From: Trogon surrucura
Taxonomy: Eukaryota; Chordata; Aves; Trogoniformes; Trogonidae
DNA length: 64,000 bases
Direction of reading: 5' to 3'
Assembly (NCBI GenBank): GCA_020746105.1
Contig: CM036620.1
Location: 41,319,206-41,383,205, forward strand
The notes beneath the pieces were generated by a model, which had not been told where the DNA came from, ran no database searches, and worked only from the letters and a program-made list of their open reading frames with translations. Made by a program: the position numbers and the translations under genes. Positions 14,790 to 27,631 of this stretch are shown in pieces. Each line of letters begins with the position of its first letter. The stretch's first letter is position 1.

Positions 14790-15063
14790 TTAGAATCATC
14801 TAGGTTGGAAAAGACCTTTAAGATCATTAGTACAACCACTAACCTAATATCCACCACTAACCTATGTCCCTAAGCACCACATCTACAAGTGTTTTAAATA
14901 CCTTCAGGGATGGTGACTCGGCCACTTCCCTGGAAAGCCTGTTCCAATGCTTGACAATTGTTTTGGTGAAGAAATTTTTCCTAATATCCAACCTAAACCT
15001 CCTCTGGCACAAATTGAGTCCATTTCCTCTTGTCCTTCTACAAACATAGCTTGTACTTGACAT
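14790..15063 (-). mobile_element. CR1 LINE 3' fragment (antisense)
   Basis: The plus strand reads TTAGAATCATCTAGGTTGGA, then AAAGACCTTTAAGATCATTA, and continues through ACTTCCCTGGAAAGCCTGTT. The minus strand has an open frame ending H-W-N-R-L-S-R-E-V-A-E-S-P-S-L-K-V-F-K, the typical C-terminal tail of the CR1 ORF2 protein. Only this tail and the CR1 3' end are retained, so it is 5'-truncated and inactive. Confidence 0.9.
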
Positions 15064-16673
15064 TTCTGCACAGAAGCCATTAACAGGAGATTAGTTCTTT
15101 TCCTTCAGGCTCAGTGCAATTCTTATCAATGTAGGTGATCTTACTGACAGCAAAAGGACTTTTTATATCAGTCATGATTGTAGGACTGGACTCTTGTCTT
15201 CATATTTTGGAGACAATTAAAAGCCTGTTCAGCAGCAGCTGCTTGTGGCATGGAGTGGAGTAAATATCCTGTGCCAACTGGTCAGGTTCACACAGCTCAT
15301 TGCTCATCCCACTCCAGTGAAAACCAAAAAGCCGTCCTGTTTGTCCTCTCCATTGCTCTTCCTGCAAAGCGACAAATGTCAGAACATGTTGTGGAATAAG
15401 AATAAATGGAGCAACGTTACATGCAATTTCTTATTCTTTTTTTTTTTTTTAAGTGCAAGAGCTATGAGTTTCCTGTTGTTCCGGTCATTGTTTGGTAGTT
15501 TTGCTAATTGTAATAAACATTCTGAACTTTGACATCTAAATAATTTCTATATTCACTATTGTCAGTATCATTTGTAAGTAGCTGCCAATTATTTTGCAGT
15601 TTGAAGTTCATCTTCTGTGTGATTCATCTGCAGGGATCACCTTTTTCGTAGGCCATTCACTGTGTCAAGAAAAATGTTCATGAATGATATTGTACCTAAG
15701 AGAATTAGAGAAATCCTTCTTTTCCCCAGTGATTGCTGGGACTTAATTTCTTCTGCCAGTAACAATTTAGTTATAAGCATTTTCCATGCCAGTCCATCTT
15801 TCTAAAAAGGACATTGCCTTTTGATTATTTAGAACCTGAAGTCACAAAAGGCATGCTGTAATTAGAGTTACTTCAGTAGGAATTGAAAATGTATTGTAGT
15901 AGTCGGAATCCCCAGGGCAATGTTTCTAATAAAATCTCCATTGAATTTATTCATATGTGGAAAGAACAGTCAATATTTAATGTATAAAATGTCAATAAAA
16001 GTAAAAAAAAAGTATTAACATTTGGCACGGCTTTGCCAGTTAGAATATTGCAGCTTTGTTTCACAAAGCTTCTATGTGGTTTTGAAAATGCAATCTCTAA
16101 AAGAAAATAAAATTAGTCTGTTAAAAACAAGATTTACTAGTTGTGCAAATGGACAGGTTAATATAAGATATAATCTAAAATATGTATTTTAAAAAAATGT
16201 TTTATAGAAGTGAGAGATAAAATACCCATAATGTTTTTCATTACTGTGAATGCAGGTGAGAGGATCGTTTTCTAACATTCAGGCATGTGGGGGTTTGCTG
16301 GCATTCTAGCTGTCTGCTGGCTCTTTTATCTTCTCCACAGGCTTGGATAAAATATAGCAATACAAAAAGTGTTAAGACAGAGAAAATACGGCAGAACGTT
16401 GTTCCATTAACTTTATGTCCTCTTTAATAAACTTCTAACTTATGCATGGATTCCTGTGATACCTACCAGTCCTGAGTTCACTGCCAAATCCTAAATCAGT
16501 GGCAACGAGGCAAGTTTTTATTTTCCAGTTAGTTCTTCAGGGATGATGTCATCTGCTTCCATAGCCCCAAACAACTGTGGAAGCCAGAGCACTACGTTTA
16601 CACAAACACAGGCGTGCACACACATGGTCCAAACATATTCATTATTGTTTGTCTTGTTCTATTCATCCTTCAG

Positions 16674-16791
16674 GTCTCCTGTAATGGCTGGAGGTCTCTT
16701 TGCCGTTAACCGGAAATGGTTTTGGGAGCTGGGAGGCTATGATCCAGGGTTAGAAATATGGGGAGGAGAACAGTATGAAATCTCTTTTAAG
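16674..16791 (+). CDS. GALNTL6: GALNTL6 coding exon (catalytic domain, Gal/GalNAc-T motif)
   Basis: This is an internal exon of a polypeptide GalNAc-transferase, a Golgi type II membrane enzyme family that starts mucin-type O-glycosylation by moving GalNAc from UDP-GalNAc to Ser/Thr. It follows a pyrimidine-rich tract ending in CAG and ends at AAG before a strong GTAAGT donor. One base completes a split codon (upstream intron phase 2), then 39 codons run from [11 protein letters not shown] to EQYEISFK. The W-G-G-E motif (residues 29-32 from the first full codon) and the following Q-Y-E are the Gal/GalNAc-transferase motif. Gln after W-G-G-E, where most family members have Asn, is shared with the GALNT7/GALNT10/GALNTL6 group as I remember it. 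The choice of GALNTL6 rather than GALNT10 rests mainly on later exons. The preceding exon is not in the window. Confidence 0.93.
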
Positions 16792-17401
16792 GTAAGTCAT
16801 CAGGTCACTTTATACAATACTTCTGTACTTGTTTTGGTGCAACAATCATGTAATCACGATGCTTTCATTCATACTGGCTATTGTCTTTTAACTAAAATTA
16901 GTTTAACTGCTGTTTTTTTATTTAGGAATTCCCGCTTATTTCACGGAGAATTATGCTATTAACATATGCTCCAGAAGCAATACAAAAATCGCACTGAGTG
17001 CAGTTCCTTCTGAAAATCTGGTAGCTTACCACCATTAGAGAACAAAGTTCTACCTTGTTACTTTTGTCAAGTCTTCTCCACTTAACTTGTCTTAGATGTT
17101 GCATTTACTTCAGGTGTTGAGATCAGCTCAGTAAGCCAACCGAGAACTAATCCAGAAAAAATGAAAATTGCATTATTTTCTGTCCAGATCAATCATTTCT
17201 GTCCAGTTCAGTCATTTCGTGGGGGTAGGCTTCCTTCTGATCAGCTCAGGGAAGTGAGACCCCTTTCAGTAGCAGTGAATCACTAGATTAGCTGAGCTGC
17301 TATGAGCTATTATCTACAGGTCAGCTTTTCAAAATCAGATGATTTTTTAATTGCATTTGAATTATTGTAAGGACAAAATATATGGGGAGTTTTCAAGCGT
17401 T

Positions 17402-17430
17402 CAGATTATGTACAACCAGATTATGTACAA
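17402..17430. repeat. 15-bp tandem duplication
   Basis: CAGATTATGTACAA occurs twice, one base apart, and continues into TATATACTGA. Confidence 0.85.
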
Positions 17431-19622
17431 TATATACTGACCTTAGGTTCCATGTCCTATCTTATTAGTGTTAAAAGGGTTAAAAAAACTCTCTAGAAAT
17501 GATTGTCAAATAAGAACAACTTTCAATTGGAAAAAATTAACACATGTAAGTTTTAAAAAGAAGACTGCTGTTTGGCTTGGAATGACAGAAAAAATCATGG
17601 AAGTGAAAGGGAGAAACAGAAAGGATTTGTTTTAATTAAATCTGAATCACCAATATCAGCTTGGAAAGGTTTATGTTTCAATAGTTTCTACTGTAGCTAT
17701 AGATTCAATCATCTTAAAATGTGTTTTAATGAGGACAAGTTAGCCAGAGATTTTAATTTACTGGTGTTATTCACAAAACTTGGAAGGTGGTGCAGTTGCC
17801 ACCTTTCCATCATTCACAAAGTCAGTGGAAATTCCAGACGACCAGCACGGTTTGGTTTCCTTGACTGCTTGAGTGGGTCTGAAATTACATCTTACCTTTT
17901 CCTAGACTGTCCACACCTGTGGCCTGTGAAAGTGTCATAGCTTGGGTGCCCTCTGTTGATGCCCTGTCTCATAGTAATGTTATTTACCTTGGCAAATAAC
18001 TATTTGGAGTGTCTTATCTGTGCAACTTCACTCCACAGAAACATTCACAGATTATACAGGGAAAAGATCGCTTAACAATCAAGTTCCTGTTAAGGAAAAA
18101 CATCTTCTCAACCAAAAGCCCGAGCATTACTGTACCAGAGACATCCACAGTCATCCCCACAACTCAAGTGTTTGTTAGAAAGCAAGTGGGAGGCCACGAG
18201 TGCGAAGTGTGAGCTTAGAGAGTCAGAGAAAATAGATCTTTTAGATGGCTAGTGTGATGGATCTTAATATGATGGCTAGATCTGTGCCAGTCAAGACTTA
18301 ATAAAACAGTTTGTCTGAAGTCCTTTGACTTAAGAAATTATTAGCTTCTTCATCATTAATTTAATATCAACTACTCTGCTCACTGTAATCTTCTATTGCA
18401 CTTTGCAGACCCCAGACATGCAGTGAATTGAAGCTTGGTGGTGGGTCAAGGGCCATCATGCAAGCTCAAAGGAATCACAAATAATAGCAAAGCCATATTG
18501 CTTTATGAGTTCAAGACACTAAGACAGAGTTCAAGGACTGATTAAAAATTAGTTTAGCAGGATAAGTGGTTGCCTGGGGAGTCAGGCAGCAGTTCCTAAC
18601 CAGAAGAGGTCAAACTAGGTTTAGGAGAGGTACTTAGGCTGGGAAACTTGGAGGGAAAGTGTCAATTTTGATGTTTTTCTCTGGCTGTTTCACTAAGTAT
18701 GACCTGGGGTGACAGACACCAGGCTTCAGTGTAGAGCCCAGTCTTAACCAAAGATCTTTTCCTGGGGGAAGTGTTGCCTTTTCTCATTGTGAAGGGACAG
18801 AAGGGGTGGTGCGAGCAGAAATATGTTTGTGTGTACGTGTTCAGGAGGGAAGAGTGTTTAATGGAAAAAGAAAGGTACTACAGAGAGTGAGTCCACAGTG
18901 AATCTAAATTTGCTGTAGTGTAATTCAATAAGTTTTTCCAAAATACAGTATATTTTATGTTTCTGTGACATTTGGAATTGTGCCATGGCAGGAAAAGAAA
19001 CTTCCTCAAACTTCACGCATGACAATTCCAGGTGGTGAGTTGTCAGGAGCGTGGAGGGACAGGTTAAAAAAAGAAGGAAAAAAAAAAAGCTACTGCTTAA
19101 AAATTTGCTTGACCTTTATTTCCTTGACTACAAAGCCCAACATATTCCTCTTTTGTTCTTTTCTTGCTTGCTAATATTGCTGCAGAGGGTAGCAGCAAGC
19201 GTAGCACAGGATTCCGTGCTGTGATTAATTGCTGTTTCCAAATCAGAGCACACTCATACACATTCAGTGGATGGTGAGGCAGCCACAACCCGTGTGTCAA
19301 AATAGGACTTCTTCATTAGTTTTTTAGATTAATTTTTACATAAGAAATAATGTGCAGCATTTTAATTTTTTGGTAACATAACCTCGGGATCAATTTTTTA
19401 ATTAAAAAGTGGAATGATATCTTGCTGACAGTACTGTTCAGTGTGTGATAGACTTGTGGAAGCTGGCAAAGCGCTGGAACTGACCTGATTAATAGCATCT
19501 CTTCTCAATAATCAGGGAAGACACTATTTAGGAAATCCTAAATTTAAATCTGTCAGAAAGGCAGAGTTTATATAATAATCTCCAAAATATAGTGTAGTGA
19601 AACATACTAATTTCCTCATCCT

Positions 19623-20715
19623 TGTGGTGGGTCGACCCTGGCTGGTCACCAATGCCAGTTGCCCACCAAAGTGACTGTGTCACTCCCTATCAGCTGGATG
19701 TGGGAGACAAAATACAACAAATGGCTCATGAGTCAACATAAGGACAGGGAGATCGTTCAGGAATTACCATCACAGGCAAAACAGACTCAATGAGGAAAAG
19801 TTAACTTTTTACAAGTTAAATCAGTGTAGGGTAATGAGAAAATACAACCAAATCCTAAAGCATCTTCCCACCACCCCTCCTTTCTTTCCAGGTTTAATTT
19901 TTCTCTACCTCCTTTTCTTTACCTCCTCCCACCCAGCAGCACAGGGGGACAGGGACTGGGGGTTGTGGTCAGTTCGTCAGTCCTCCTCACACTCTTCCCC
20001 TGTTCCAGTATGGGGTCCCTCCCTCATGAGACAGTTCTCTACAAACTTCTCCAACATGAGTTTGTCGCATGAGCTATAATTCTTCATTAATTTCTCCACC
20101 ACAGGTCCTTTTCATAGGGTACAGTCCTTCAGGAACAGACTGCTCCCTCATGGGTCTACCATGGGATCACAAGTCCTGCCAGCAACTTGCTCCAACATGG
20201 GCTCCTCTCTCCATAGGTCCACAGGTCCTGTCAGGTGCATTGGCTTCCCATGGGGTCACATCCTTCTTCAGGCATCCACCTGCTGCAGCATGAGGCCCTC
20301 CATGGGCTGCAGGTGGACATCTGCTCCACCATTAATCTCCATGGGCTGCAAGGACACAGCCTGCCTTACCATGGGCTTCACCACAGGCTGCAGGGAAATC
20401 TCTGCTCTGATGCCTGGAGCACCTCCTCGCCCTTCTTCTTCACTGACCTGGTTGTCTGCAGAGTTGTTCCTCTCATATACTTACTTCTCTCTCTGGCTGC
20501 AACTGCTGTTATGCACCTTTTCCCCTTCTTAAATCTGTTATCCCGGAGGTGCTACCACTGGCACTGATGGGCTCAGCCTTGACCAGTGGTGGGTTCATCT
20601 TGAAGCCAGCTGGCATTGGCTTTGTTGGAGACAGGGGAAGTTTCTAGCAGCTTCTCACAGAAGCCACCCCTGCAGCCCTGCTACTACCAAAACATTGCCA
20701 TGCAAACCCACTGCA
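19623..20715 (-). mobile_element. Solo LTR, ~1.1 kb, antisense
   Basis: It begins TGTGGTGGGTCGACCCTGGC and ends GCAAACCCACTGCA, giving TG...CA termini. The flanks ATCCT (19618-19622) and GTCCT (20716-20720) match at four of five bases, consistent with a target duplication. It is homologous along its length to 39279-40407: both have the opening GACCCTGGC(C/T)GG, GGACAGGGAGATC, GCAAAACAGACTC, a degenerate tandem core and a closing GGCATTGGCTCT/TTG segment. Orientation is inferred from the other copy, whose minus strand carries AATAAA, and from memory of the avian LTR consensus. Open frames of up to 123 codons inside it lack any retroviral motif. Confidence 0.75.
20030..20420. repeat. Degenerate tandem array inside the LTR
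   Basis: Repeated blocks of the form CTCCAACATGGG / CCATGGG(G)TCACA / CAGGTCCT recur every roughly 50-70 bp, with diverged copies between. The same arrangement appears in the sister LTR at about 39720-40090. The array is a property of the LTR family, not a separate satellite. Confidence 0.6.
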
Positions 20716-21813
20716 GTCCTTTAACAATGGACATTCTTTAGGCATCGTAAATCAGACCTTAACAAAAATGATACCCTTGCCTCTTTGAAGCTAGTCACCT
20801 GTATCTAAAGTTGTTTTATTCTTATCCATCCTGACACATCTTCCACATTCCCTTTACCCCTGTTTTCTAACACACACCTCCAAGTTCAAGTTCATTTATC
20901 CCTTTATCACCATAATTTATTCCCTCACTGCTGGCAATCTTGGCAGGAGATAGGGTGTGGGGGAGATGTCAATGCAGTTGTAATCTATATGAAGAACTGA
21001 CAAACATGGAAAATTGCCACTTTTCTCAGCATTTTAGAGGTGCTGATGAGTGTTGTTGAAATACCCAGAGTCATCAGTTCCTAGTTCCTGCTTTACACAG
21101 TAGTGCTTTAATATCCCTGACAGGAAATCCCACTGCTCCACAAATAAATGGGTTTGCTGTTTGTGAACCCATTCACTGCAGATTTGCAGTCAGTGATTCT
21201 ATTTTTCAATTTTTTTCTTGAACGTTCTTACTACATGGAAAAGTTTACAGGAAAGTATTTTTCTTTCTCTTTTTCTACAACTGCTAAATCCGTTGGTTTT
21301 TCTTATATTTCAGGAAGAGTGACTGAAAAATCCCGTAAAGTTTTTATATTCTTATTTTCTACATCTTCTTCAGCCTCATTGTGGTAATACTTTTCTCCTG
21401 TTTGTAGTCTATCCCTCTTGTACAAAGCTGAGAGTACCAGCTTGGCATGACATGTTTTATATTCTTCTTCCACCAGTTTTCTTGGGTTTTTTTCCATTCA
21501 TTTCCATGTCTCTCACTGTTCTCTGCCTTGTTACCGACTCTCAGCAGCAGTATATTTCTCAGTTAGTTTAGAAGCCTGATCCAAAACGTATTCACTCCCC
21601 CTTCAGTCTTTCACATAATTTGCTGTGTGTTTATATTCCTGTTCCACAGCAACACATCCTCCAGTGCTCAAAAATCATAAGTCTCTTACTGCAGTAATTA
21701 TGATTACAGTGTAGCATATGGATTGGAGTCTGTTTCTTGTGTGCACAGTATTTACATTTTCCATATAGTCCCCAGGCTGGATCATTCATAAACTAGAGAG
21801 TTAAGGGGTGGGG

Positions 21814-21862
21814 GAAGAAAGAAAGAAAGAAAAAAAAAAAAAGAAGAAAAAAAAAAAAGAGG
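21814..21862. repeat. (GAAA)n / poly-A tract
   Basis: GAAAGAAAGAAAG followed by long A runs broken by GAAG. Confidence 0.85.
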
Positions 21863-24800
21863 CAGAATTCTATTTTAGAGACAAAGAAGTGATGTGAAAA
21901 GAGGGTGATTCACACAAAAATCCCACAAGAGCTGTAGAACAAAGGGAAAAAATGCATCTGTGGCATCGAAGCTCTGGTCAGGAACAAAGCCACATAACCA
22001 CAGTTTTATTTCTTTTAAAGCTGTGCATTAATGCCTGCCTTTTGCTTTCAACCATCCCTATAAAGTGTTTTGCAACATTCTGTTGGAAGGAGCTATATAA
22101 AGGTAAATTGTGATGTAGTATCTAGTTGACACATAAACTGCTCTTCTTTTGATCTTTCCAAACTGAAATTGCATTGTTTTGGCTTCATCTTTAGTTTTTA
22201 TACCTCAGCTGTGGACCAGATACATTGCTTTTGTAAGAAGGAGACATTAGCGATCTGAGAGTTTCATTGCTTGCTTCTTAGATAAACAGCGAGGCATCAG
22301 TGTTGTGATACCATTTTCCCAAATGGCCCATGCCACCTGAATTCCTTTCATGGTACACTGGAGATCTGTAATATTTAACACAGAAGTCATTCTCCAATTT
22401 CTTACATTTAGCTCATGTGACATAAAAATGAACATTTTGAAGACAAAGTTGCCAGAATCAATCTTCCCAGGAAAATATAAAAAATGCTTTTAAAATCATT
22501 CTGAAGCTGAAAGATAAACAGAAACAACTGCTAAATGTCCTTCAAGACAGCCCAAGATTCATTTCAATTACCCTGCACAGCACACCTCAGGTGTAGCACA
22601 GCATTTTCATGTTTTATATCTATCAAACATAAGCCTAACACAAACTGTTATTTCCTCCTACTTGTTATTGTCTCAGCATATCTGACAAAGTTTTTTTCTA
22701 ATTCCTTTTTTTTTCTTATTTTTTTTACTGATATCCTATTGCTTTAGAAGAAATTCAGTATACATCTACTTCAGCTTTCATTGTCTGAGTTAAAGTAATA
22801 CTGGCCTATATACATATATTTCTGCTTTCTTGTCTTCTAAATCTGTTGTGTGACTGATCTTCATCTGAGACAAGCTGCTATGCTGTCCATTCTCCAAAGG
22901 CTAAGAAACTTTGAATAATCACTGTAAAATCTTGTCTAGCCTTTGAAATAACATCTTAATTTAGAAAGCAAGAACGAATAGAAAATATAGGTCTGCATTT
23001 TCACCGGGTTGTTTGAAGACAGCCACAGAGAGGAGGTTCCTTCTGAAACAGATACAAGTGGTATAAAATATAAATGAAGTATAACTTTTCTTTAACAATG
23101 GCATCAGCCAACTTTTTAAAAAACTATCATTTTAATGATTTTTTTTTAATATAGCTATGAACATGTTTTCCAGTAAATTCGGTGTAGTGAGCTATTTTGA
23201 CATGGAGGCAGAGCATACATTTGGGCCTCTGATTCCAACCCAGCAGTGAGTTTCCTCCCTGACAAGGATTATGCTCACTAGGAGACCAAACAGGACATCC
23301 TCACCACAGAAGTAGATAATGAAAGACTTTTGATTCTGTCAGCATACATTCTTGCATTTAGCCGAGTGATGCCCAAGACAGCTGCATTTATTACCTTGTG
23401 ACCCTAGCCCACAAAATTTGTGTCCTCTTGTGGGATGCACCACAAGCACCTACCTAGAGCTCCTATGCCTTAGTCACCTCTGTGATGGGAGGCGATAAGT
23501 GAGCTCCTTGAGTAGCTCTCAGACTTGTCTGACTGCTCAAGGGTGTCCATGGAATTTCAGGACAAAGCCAAGCACATGATCTTGCCTTTCTTTCAGTGGT
23601 TTCTACCTTTTCTTAAACATTTACTCTAGCGTATTTAGGTTTGTTCTGCAATGAGTTGTAGATCTTCAAACATTTCATTACCAGGTCTCAGCTGGGTGCT
23701 ATGACTAACAGCTTAAGGACTGTCAGGGCTAATACACAAATGACTCATAAGAAGCAGCTTCCTAAATCACTTTGCACCTCAAGCATTCACTCTTAAACCC
23801 CTTTTTCTCTGTTCACAGTATGAATATCAGTCTCAGGGGATGAATTCCAACATGCTACCTTCAGCAAGCACTTTAAGTCATGCTCAAGCCCTAAGTTATT
23901 GCAGTGTTTAGTATCTGCATGTTCAGATTACTAAAATTTCATCCCAAACTCATGGCCATGCCAGGACCAAGCAGACATACCCACTGTAACACAAACAAGC
24001 AATCACGGCAAAAGGTGCCAAATTATTGCCTGTTTTCACTATTGTTTTAAATGAATAGTATTAATCATTTTGTTTTCCTGTAATTTTAAAAACCAGTAGC
24101 TACAGCCATCTGGTGGGCAGAACAAAAGAGATAGAGTAAGAAACACATGGTAAAAAAGTGTAGAGATGCACATTGTTTTCTGCCAGCTTCATACAGAACG
24201 TCAAGTACTTGTGATCGGATTGTATTTTTCAATACCTTTTTTTAAGGCTCTGGTTACTGTTTTAATTCAGATCATATAAACTTGTTGTCTATGTTTGCTT
24301 TAGCCTCGGTTGCAAGCTTATTTTATGCCATTTCACCCCAGAGTGCATCAAATACAAATAAAATGCCATCATATATGTAATACATGGACCTGAATTCTCA
24401 TCCAGATTCATGGAAGTGTTTCATGAAGCATCTTTATGATGCGTATGTAAAGAAACATGGAAAGGACAAGCCCTCTTTCTTTCTTAACTCGGTGTGGTTT
24501 TCTTCTAAATTGGGTGATAGAGAGTTGGCGTGTTTTTTTTCTTTTCAGTGTAAAGGCTGAAAACTGAGACCACAAGTGTCCCTTACATAGAATAACATTC
24601 TGATCTAAACTTGTGGGGAACAAAATATTGTTTTTCCAGGATTAGGAAATAATTTTTATAATACCGATGTTTTCACTCTAATTTTCAACTCTCGCTGCGT
24701 GTTTAGTTTCAGGATGCTTAAAAAGTTCCACTTGGAGGTTCTGGGTGTGGTTTTCTTGTTGTTCTCCATTTCCCTGATTTGTGGAGTCAAACTGCATTTT

Positions 24801-25629
24801 TTTGAAATCGGAAAGTTAAGAATAACTTTTGTCTAATAGCCCTGTTGGAGTTTGGTGACTGCATTGCCAGAGCATAGAAAATCACACCCATTGGTTGGCA
24901 CGATTGCCATAGTTCCTCTGACACGGCACACAACCTTGCTCTCAAGTACACTCAGTAAAACTTAGTCATGCTGGGTGAAGAATCACGAAAAATTCCTTGC
25001 TTGCTGCCCATCAGGACACAGCTTGATTTTTTTTTTAGAGCTGTGAAGTACTTTTGCAGCTCCCATCAGTTTTGACTGAGTTCTGGTTGCTCAGACCTGA
25101 AGCATCAAACCTGTGTACTCCAGATGGTTCCATCTGTTTCAGTACTAAACTATTCATGATGAAACATAGTGCCATGCTTTTCTTCCCCTGACTACATAAA
25201 TTTGATCAGACAGAAATAGATTTTTGTTCTTTTTTCTCTACAAACTGAAGAGCATCTTAATGTTTGAGCTTTGTATTCACAATGCAAAACACAAGCCAAG
25301 TGTTTTGGAAAAAAAAGAAGAATACTTCTCATTGATGGCTTGTTTTGCTGACATAGCCTTCTTTTTTATGTTTTAAATGACTGCCACAATAACATCTTAG
25401 ATGCATTGCAAGAGAAACATTGGTAGATAATCTAAATATGTTTTATGGTTTTATTTTGAATATTCTCTACTTTTGCATGTGCAATTCCAAGTAGGAGAGT
25501 CTGCCACATTACCTAAGCCCAGCTATCGACACGCTGAGAAGGGTGCCACTATGACTGTGGGAGGGAGGGGTTGGTACAGGGTGATTCATGGTTTTCACAT
25601 ACCCATTACTTAAAACGCCTTTTTTGCAG

Positions 25630-25737
25630 GTGTGGATGTGCGGAGGAGGCATGTTTGATGTTCCATGTTCTCGAGTTGGGCATATCTACAGGAAGTACGT
25701 CCCATACAAAGTCCCTTCTGGAACCAGCCTAGCACGG
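25630..25737 (+). CDS. GALNTL6: GALNTL6 coding exon (metal-binding His region)
   Basis: This exon has 36 whole codons, follows TTTTTTGCAG and precedes the donor GTGAGC; both borders are phase 0. It continues the catalytic domain with V-W-M-C-G-G, then P-C-S-R-V-G-H (His at concatenated residue 57), then a basic stretch ending S-L-A-R. In structurally known GalNAc-transferases the His of S-R-V-G-H is one of the Mn2+ ligands, together with the upstream DxH motif. The metal site therefore looks intact on this side. After C-G-G the residues are G-M-F-D, where many family members have a Leu/Met-Glu pair, so the usual Glu is absent. This may be normal for GALNTL6. Splicing to the flanking exons keeps the frame. 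Confidence 0.94.
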
Positions 25738-27631
25738 GTGAGCAATTGGGTCTTGCTGTTTTTCATTTTCATTCATCGTCAGTCTCTTCATTCCCTGTGA
25801 ACTAGTTTCCAGTAAACCATTAAAATGGAAAATGAATGTTTCTTTATGTTTCTGAAACGAGATGTGCAATTGCTGCAGTTATGCTGCTTTCCAGAGATAA
25901 GATTGCCAAGAATAAAATGGAAGCTTAAAAATACAGGGTTGGACATCTCAGTACAGAAGCGGGTTTCATGCTGATTCAAAAGGACCTAGGAATAACCTGA
26001 GGCTTACAGTTCTAAAATTACACAGTGTTGTCAGTCATAGTTTTTCCAAGCAGGACCAATATGAATGCACGTTTTCTTATCAGTCAGCAGAACACACAGA
26101 ATCTCGCAGAAGGGGTGTCTTCTGAGGCAGAAGGACTGAGTAACAATGATTTGAGCAACTTTCTAATTATTGGGTAAAACCTGGTTGTGGAATACAGCCA
26201 GCTTGGAGCTGTGTGAGTGAGAAATTACAAGACCTCTAGACATTTCTCAGAGACTACTGAACACATCCGTATCCACAAGGGGCTTTTTGCTCAAGAGAAA
26301 ATGTTTTATAACTTTCTGGAGATGTTCATGGGATGTCAAAAGACGGGAGACAAAGGGCACAGATGTAGCTTCCAGGCAGATACTAGTATTTATTCATGCT
26401 TGAGTTTAATCTTTTCTGGTTTAGAGGATTTTTTTTTTTAATAAAATGGCATGAATATTGAAGTCTGCGTATTACCATAGGGTAATATTTTATGTATCAT
26501 ATTTTTTCTTAATAATGAAAGTGTGGTATGAATAAAGGAATAAATTTCTTGCTTTAAGGGGGAAATATTCTTGGTTTCAGCATCATGGGACAAGGTTTGC
26601 TGCAGTAACTGCAGCAGAGGAAAGAGGCTGCCTGCCTGACAGGTGGCTAGACAGGGAGAAGGATTTGCCTTAAAAGAGCATCAGTGCAGACAGTGCCATG
26701 CATGATACAGTAATGGGATTAGTGGTGGTGGCAAAAACTGTACTGACTAAATTGTGAGATTAAAATCTTCCCCTAATAGGGCTCTGGATCCAGATTTTTC
26801 CACTGTCCGAACAAACTGCTTCATTTATGGTATACCCTGCAAAAGTCACACACAACTTGAAATAAGAAATCCAGACCTCAGTCTCTGTTTTTCTCTATTA
26901 CAGTACAAAGTATCTCATTACAGAATCTGCTGCCTCATGCATTACCTTTAGGAGCAAAATGCAATCTTGTCTATTTGGATTACTAGCACCACATAAAGAT
27001 CAGCACTTAACTAGCTTTGATGGAGGCACTGTGCCTACTTAGAGCTATCAGGTAGCCACAGCCTGCAGCCTCCCTGTACTATTTATTTTTGCTTGATTTC
27101 AATAAATCACTCATGAAATATTAACAAAAAATACTTCCAGTTATAAAATTGAAACCTCTGCCCGTGGACAGACTGACTGCCCTATATCTTGTGGGAGAAG
27201 ATCTAGTGTGCTGATATGGTGGGTCTTATCCTTCCCATTCAAATAGTGGATAGTGTTATAAAATACTCCCCTTATGAGTATTTTGTCTAAAGCTTCCTCC
27301 TAGTTCAAGAATATAATGCATAGTGCGCTCAGGAATATCTGGAAGTATTATCCTGCTGCCAAAGCAATACTTTTCTCTGCTAAGTAGTTTCCACAAAGGT
27401 TTTTACTAAATTCTTTTCCATCTTCTGCTCTGTGAAGGAGGATGCTGGAGATGCAGTTCACAAAAGAATGAGCCCTGGGAAGCCCAACTGTGATTGTATA
27501 AATGATTGCAAGAGCCCTTTCATTAGTCAAGGGAGGATTTCCCCTTGTGCAGATACTATGTTAAAGAATGACAGATTTTCCCATCCTATGCCACAGCAGC
27601 AGCACAAGGGCTGTTCAGCATCTTTGTTGAA

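Larger units (their letters stand above)
1..16673 (+). other. GALNTL6: GALNTL6 intron (partial, 3' end)
   Basis: No coding exon was recognised in these 16.7 kb. I looked for the expected preceding exon (the segment leading into S-P-V-M-A-G-G) and did not find it, so the sequence is read as the 3' part of a long intron ending in the acceptor before 16674. It holds short simple repeats, two CR1 fragments, one LTR end fragment and one LTR-like element, listed separately. Open frames here are at most about 133 codons and resemble no protein I know. The stretches 1-3549, 3613-7817, 8012-11395, 11755-14790 and 15064-16673 show nothing else I can name. Confidence 0.75.
16792..25629 (+). other. GALNTL6: GALNTL6 intron (8.8 kb)
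   Basis: A phase 0 intron with donor GTAAGT and acceptor TTTTTTGCAG. It contains a 15-bp tandem duplication near 17402, an antisense solo LTR at 19623-20715 and an A-rich simple repeat near 21814. The rest is AT-rich unique-looking sequence without recognisable exons or RNA genes. Confidence 0.85.

Noticed and set aside
1-16673. Preceding GALNTL6 exon
   Set aside because: No segment encoding the expected conserved upstream catalytic residues, framed by AG and GT, was found in either strand.
16543-16962. 139-codon open frame containing a GALNTL6 exon
   Set aside because: Only the middle 39 codons are exon. The rest is intron read through the splice sites at 16674 and 16791.
20161-20567. Open frames of 110-123 codons inside the LTR (also 39617-39979)
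   Set aside because: They fall in the tandem core of a non-coding LTR, in several frames at once, with no retroviral protein motif.
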